Source of the DNA: Actinomycetota bacterium
GTDB taxonomy: Bacteria; Actinomycetota; Actinomycetes; JACCUZ01
Assembly (NCBI GenBank): GCA_030841245.1
Contig: JAVEDG010000226.1
Coordinates: 1 to 6,236 of the forward strand
DNA: 6,236 nucleotides
Direction of reading: 5' to 3'
Below the pieces are notes generated by a model. It searched no databases, was not told the origin of the DNA, and was given only the letters and a program-made list of their open reading frames with translations. Of the stretch, positions 4,352 to 6,236 are shown one piece after another (the stretch's first letter is position 1; the number at the start of each line of letters is the position of its first letter). A program made the position numbers and the translations under genes.

Positions 4352-5431
4352 GTGACCGACCGACGGCCCGCCTCGCCCGTGGGGCTGCACCGGGTGCTCG
4401 AGCCGGTCGGGGCCCTGCCCCAGGCCGCCACCCGCCTCGACGTCGACCCCCGGATCTGGCCGGACGAGGTGCGGATCCGCGTGGAGCTGCTCAATCTGGA
4501 CGCAGCGTCGTTCCGGCAGCTCTCCGACGCCCACGACGGCGACGGCGACGCGGTGCGCGCGGCCGTCGCCGCGATCATCGCCGACCGCGGCAAGATGCAG
4601 AACCCGGTGACGGGCTCGGGCGGCATGCTCGTCGGCGTCGTCGACGAGGTCGGGCCGGAGTCGCCGCTCGGTCTCGACCGGGGCGACCGGGTCGCGACCC
4701 TGGTCTCGCTGTCGCTGACACCGCTGGCCGTGACCGACGGCCTCGCCCGCTGGGACGGCCGCTCCGAGCAGGTCCCGGCGGCCGGCCACGCGATCCTGTT
4801 CGGTCGCTCGATCGCGGCCCGGATCCCGGACGACCTCCCCGGTGAGCTGTCTATGGCCGTGATGGACGTCTGCGGGGCCCCCGCGCTCACCCGCCGGGTC
4901 GTCGAGCAGTACGCCACGGCCGGCCGGCGCCCGACGGTGGCCGTGATCGGCGGCGCGGGCAAGAGCGGCTCCATGTCGCTGGCCGCCGCCCGCCACGCCG
5001 GCGCGGCCAGGACCGTCGGGGTCGTCCCCGTCGAGGCGGAGGAGTCCCTGCTCTCCGGGGTCGGCCTCGCCGACCTCGTCGCCCGGGCTGACGCGCGCGA
5101 CCCGGTTGCGCTCGCGGCCGCGGTCACCGGCGCCCTGGGCGGGCCGGCCGACGTCACCATCGTGTGCGTCGACGTGCCGGGCTGCGAGCACGGCGCGATC
5201 CTGGCCACGGCCGGGGGCGGCACGGTCATCTTCTTCTCGATGGCCACGTCCTTCTCGGCCGCCGCCCTCGGCGCCGAGGGGCTCGCGGCGGACGTGACCA
5301 TGATCATCGGCAACGGCTACGTGCCGGGCCACGCGGCCTACGCGATGGACCTGCTGCGCTCCGACGCATCGCTGCGCGGCCTGTTCGAGCAGCGGCTGGC
5401 GAAGCACGGCGAGCCGCCGGCGGCCGACTGA
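4352..5431 (+). CDS. kdd: L-erythro-3,5-diaminohexanoate dehydrogenase (Kdd)
   Basis: Kdd oxidatively deaminates 3,5-diaminohexanoate to 5-amino-3-oxohexanoate with NAD(P)+, the third step of lysine degradation through beta-lysine, in the cytoplasm. The 359-residue product matches the family along its length: GLHRVLEPVGALPQAAT near the N-terminus, NLDAASF, NPVTGSGGM (residues 84-92), DRVATLVSLSLTPL, then a Rossmann-type nucleotide-binding loop VIGGAGKSG (198-206), and FFSMATSFSAAALGAEG and IGNGYVPGHA near the end. The GTG at 4352 has GGGAAGGGA ending seven bases upstream, and the product length is close to the roughly 345 residues known for the family. An in-frame TTG at 4274 would add an Arg/Pro-rich extension and is rejected. 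The gene diverges from kamA over 196 bases, so common control is likely. The 5,6-aminomutase that makes its substrate is not in the window. Confidence 0.94.
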   Translation: MTDRRPASPVGLHRVLEPVGALPQAATRLDVDPRIWPDEVRIRVELLNLDAASFRQLSDAHDGDGDAVRAAVAAIIADRGKMQNPVTGSGGMLVGVVDEVGPESPLGLDRGDRVATLVSLSLTPLAVTDGLARWDGRSEQVPAAGHAILFGRSIAARIPDDLPGELSMAVMDVCGAPALTRRVVEQYATAGRRPTVAVIGGAGKSGSMSLAAARHAGAARTVGVVPVEAEESLLSGVGLADLVARADARDPVALAAAVTGALGGPADVTIVCVDVPGCEHGAILATAGGGTVIFFSMATSFSAAALGAEGLAADVTMIIGNGYVPGHAAYAMDLLRSDASLRGLFEQRLAKHGEPPAAD

Positions 5432-5464
5432 GAGCCCTGGAACCGCCTCAGCGACGCGCGTTGG

Positions 5465-5470
5465 CATGAT
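5465..5470 (+). promoter_or_regulatory. Possible -10 element of a leaderless amidohydrolase transcript
   Basis: CATGAT loosely fits the -10 pattern (A at position 2, T at position 6) and ends six bases before the GTG at 5477, which has no Shine-Dalgarno sequence. A leaderless mRNA is therefore possible. Co-transcription with kdd, whose stop is only 45 bases upstream, is the alternative. No -35 is evident. Confidence 0.3.
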
Positions 5471-5476
5471 GGCGCG

Positions 5477-6236
5477 GTGCGTACCGCCTACCTCGCCGGC
5501 TCGGTGCTGACGCCCGACGGGCGGCCGGCGAGCACGCTGCTCGTCGAGGACCAGCGGGTCCTCGGCCTCGGCGGGCCTGAGCTCGCCGCCGAGGCGGACC
5601 ATCGCGTCGACCTCGGCGACGCCCTGGTCACGCCGGCCTTCGTCGACGCACACGTCCATCTGACGTCGACCGGTCTCGCCCTGGGCGGGCTCGACCTCTC
5701 GCAGACCGGCTCCCTGGCCGAGTGCCTGGACCAGCTGGCGGCGTTCGTCCGGGTACGTCGTGGTGGGGTCGTGCTGGGGCACGGCTGGGACGAGACACGT
5801 TGGCCGGAGCGCCGGGCGCCGACCCGCCAGGAGCTCGACCGCGCGTCGTACGGCGGCGTGGTCTACCTGTCCCGCATCGACGTGCACTCGGCGGTCGTCT
5901 CCTCCGCGCTGCTCGCGGCGGCTCCCGAGGCCAGGGCGGCCTGGGGGTTCGACGAGTCGGGTCGGGTCACGACGGACGCGCACCACGTCGTACGCCGGGT
6001 GGCGCGGGAGTCGGTGTCCCTCGGCCAGCGCCGGGCCGCCCAGCTGCGCGCCCTGCGGCGGGCGGCCGAGATGGGCGTCGGGCTGGTGCACGAGCTGGGC
6101 GGACCCGACATCTCCAGCCCGGACGACTTCCGGGCCGCGCTGACCCTGCCGGAGCAGGAGGTGGTGCCCGACGTCGTCGGCTATTGGGGCGAGCTCGGCA
6201 CCGCCGGTCGGGTCGGCGCCCTCGGCGCGCTCGGTG
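5477..6236 (+). CDS. YtcJ-like metal-dependent amidohydrolase, 5' part
   Basis: The first 253 codons of an amidohydrolase-superfamily enzyme are present; the gene continues past the window. An N-terminal beta-sandwich strand region (AYLAGSVLTPDGRPASTLLVE) leads to TPAFVDAHVHL, whose His59 and His61 form the metal-binding HxH of the superfamily. The following GHGWDETRWPERRAPTRQELD and VVYLSRIDVHSAVVSSALL resemble the YtcJ branch, whose members hydrolyse C-N bonds such as formyl or amide groups; the substrate here is unknown. The family's other metal ligands lie partly beyond the window. The GTG at 5477 is the first start in this frame that gives the family N-terminus; nearby ATGs at 5466 and 5469 are out of frame. 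Its place after kdd may mean a role in beta-lysine or N-acylated amine metabolism, but nothing in the sequence proves it. Confidence 0.87.
   Translation, partial: MRTAYLAGSVLTPDGRPASTLLVEDQRVLGLGGPELAAEADHRVDLGDALVTPAFVDAHVHLTSTGLALGGLDLSQTGSLAECLDQLAAFVRVRRGGVVLGHGWDETRWPERRAPTRQELDRASYGGVVYLSRIDVHSAVVSSALLAAAPEARAAWGFDESGRVTTDAHHVVRRVARESVSLGQRRAAQLRALRRAAEMGVGLVHELGGPDISSPDDFRAALTLPEQEVVPDVVGYWGELGTAGRVGALGALG

Noticed and set aside
4156..5313. A minus-strand open frame continuing in frame upstream of kamA and lying antisense to most of kdd
   Set aside because: Its translation is Ser/Arg/Ala-rich without domain features, kamA has its own Shine-Dalgarno site and family N-terminus, and kdd is clearly coded on the other strand. 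Long antisense frames are usual at this GC content.
4205..6091. A very long minus-strand open frame opposite kdd and the amidohydrolase gene
   Set aside because: It is low-complexity Arg/Gly/Asp-rich sequence with no motif, and the plus strand carries two well-recognised proteins there.

Overview
The window is very GC-rich, uses GTG starts freely and carries genes typical of high-GC Gram-positive bacteria. An actinobacterium is the best reading, perhaps of the Nocardioidaceae type; the genus is a guess. I see no rRNA, tRNA, CRISPR array, transposase or phage gene.

Left part (1-1439, + strand). The window opens inside the 3' end of an acyl-CoA dehydrogenase gene, followed by a terminator-like structure. 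A 320-base gene-free stretch holds three further hairpins. Next come a tiny predicted secreted protein of unknown function, two near-identical tandem repeat units that each form a strong hairpin, and an AsnC/Lrp-type regulator that looks leaderless.

Middle (1553-2650, + strand). Two tandem paralogous genes encode small secreted CAP (SCP/PR1) domain proteins that are about half identical over the mature region. They differ in their cysteines.

Right part (2662-6236). A lysine 2,3-aminomutase gene (kamA, - strand) converges on the second CAP gene with an 11-base gap. It diverges from kdd (3,5-diaminohexanoate dehydrogenase, + strand) across a 196-base shared regulatory region. A YtcJ-like amidohydrolase follows kdd and runs off the window.

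KamA and Kdd catalyse steps 1 and 3 of lysine degradation through beta-lysine (the pathway known from clostridial lysine fermentation). Step 2 (lysine 5,6-aminomutase) and the later kce and kal genes are not here; downstream of the amidohydrolase is a natural place to look. The acyl-CoA dehydrogenase and the AsnC regulator would fit such a pathway, but that link is inference. The most notable points are a divergent KamA lacking the C-terminal zinc cysteines, twin dyad motifs in the kamA leader, and the 52-bp hairpin repeats in front of the AsnC gene. I do not see a clearly new multi-gene system.
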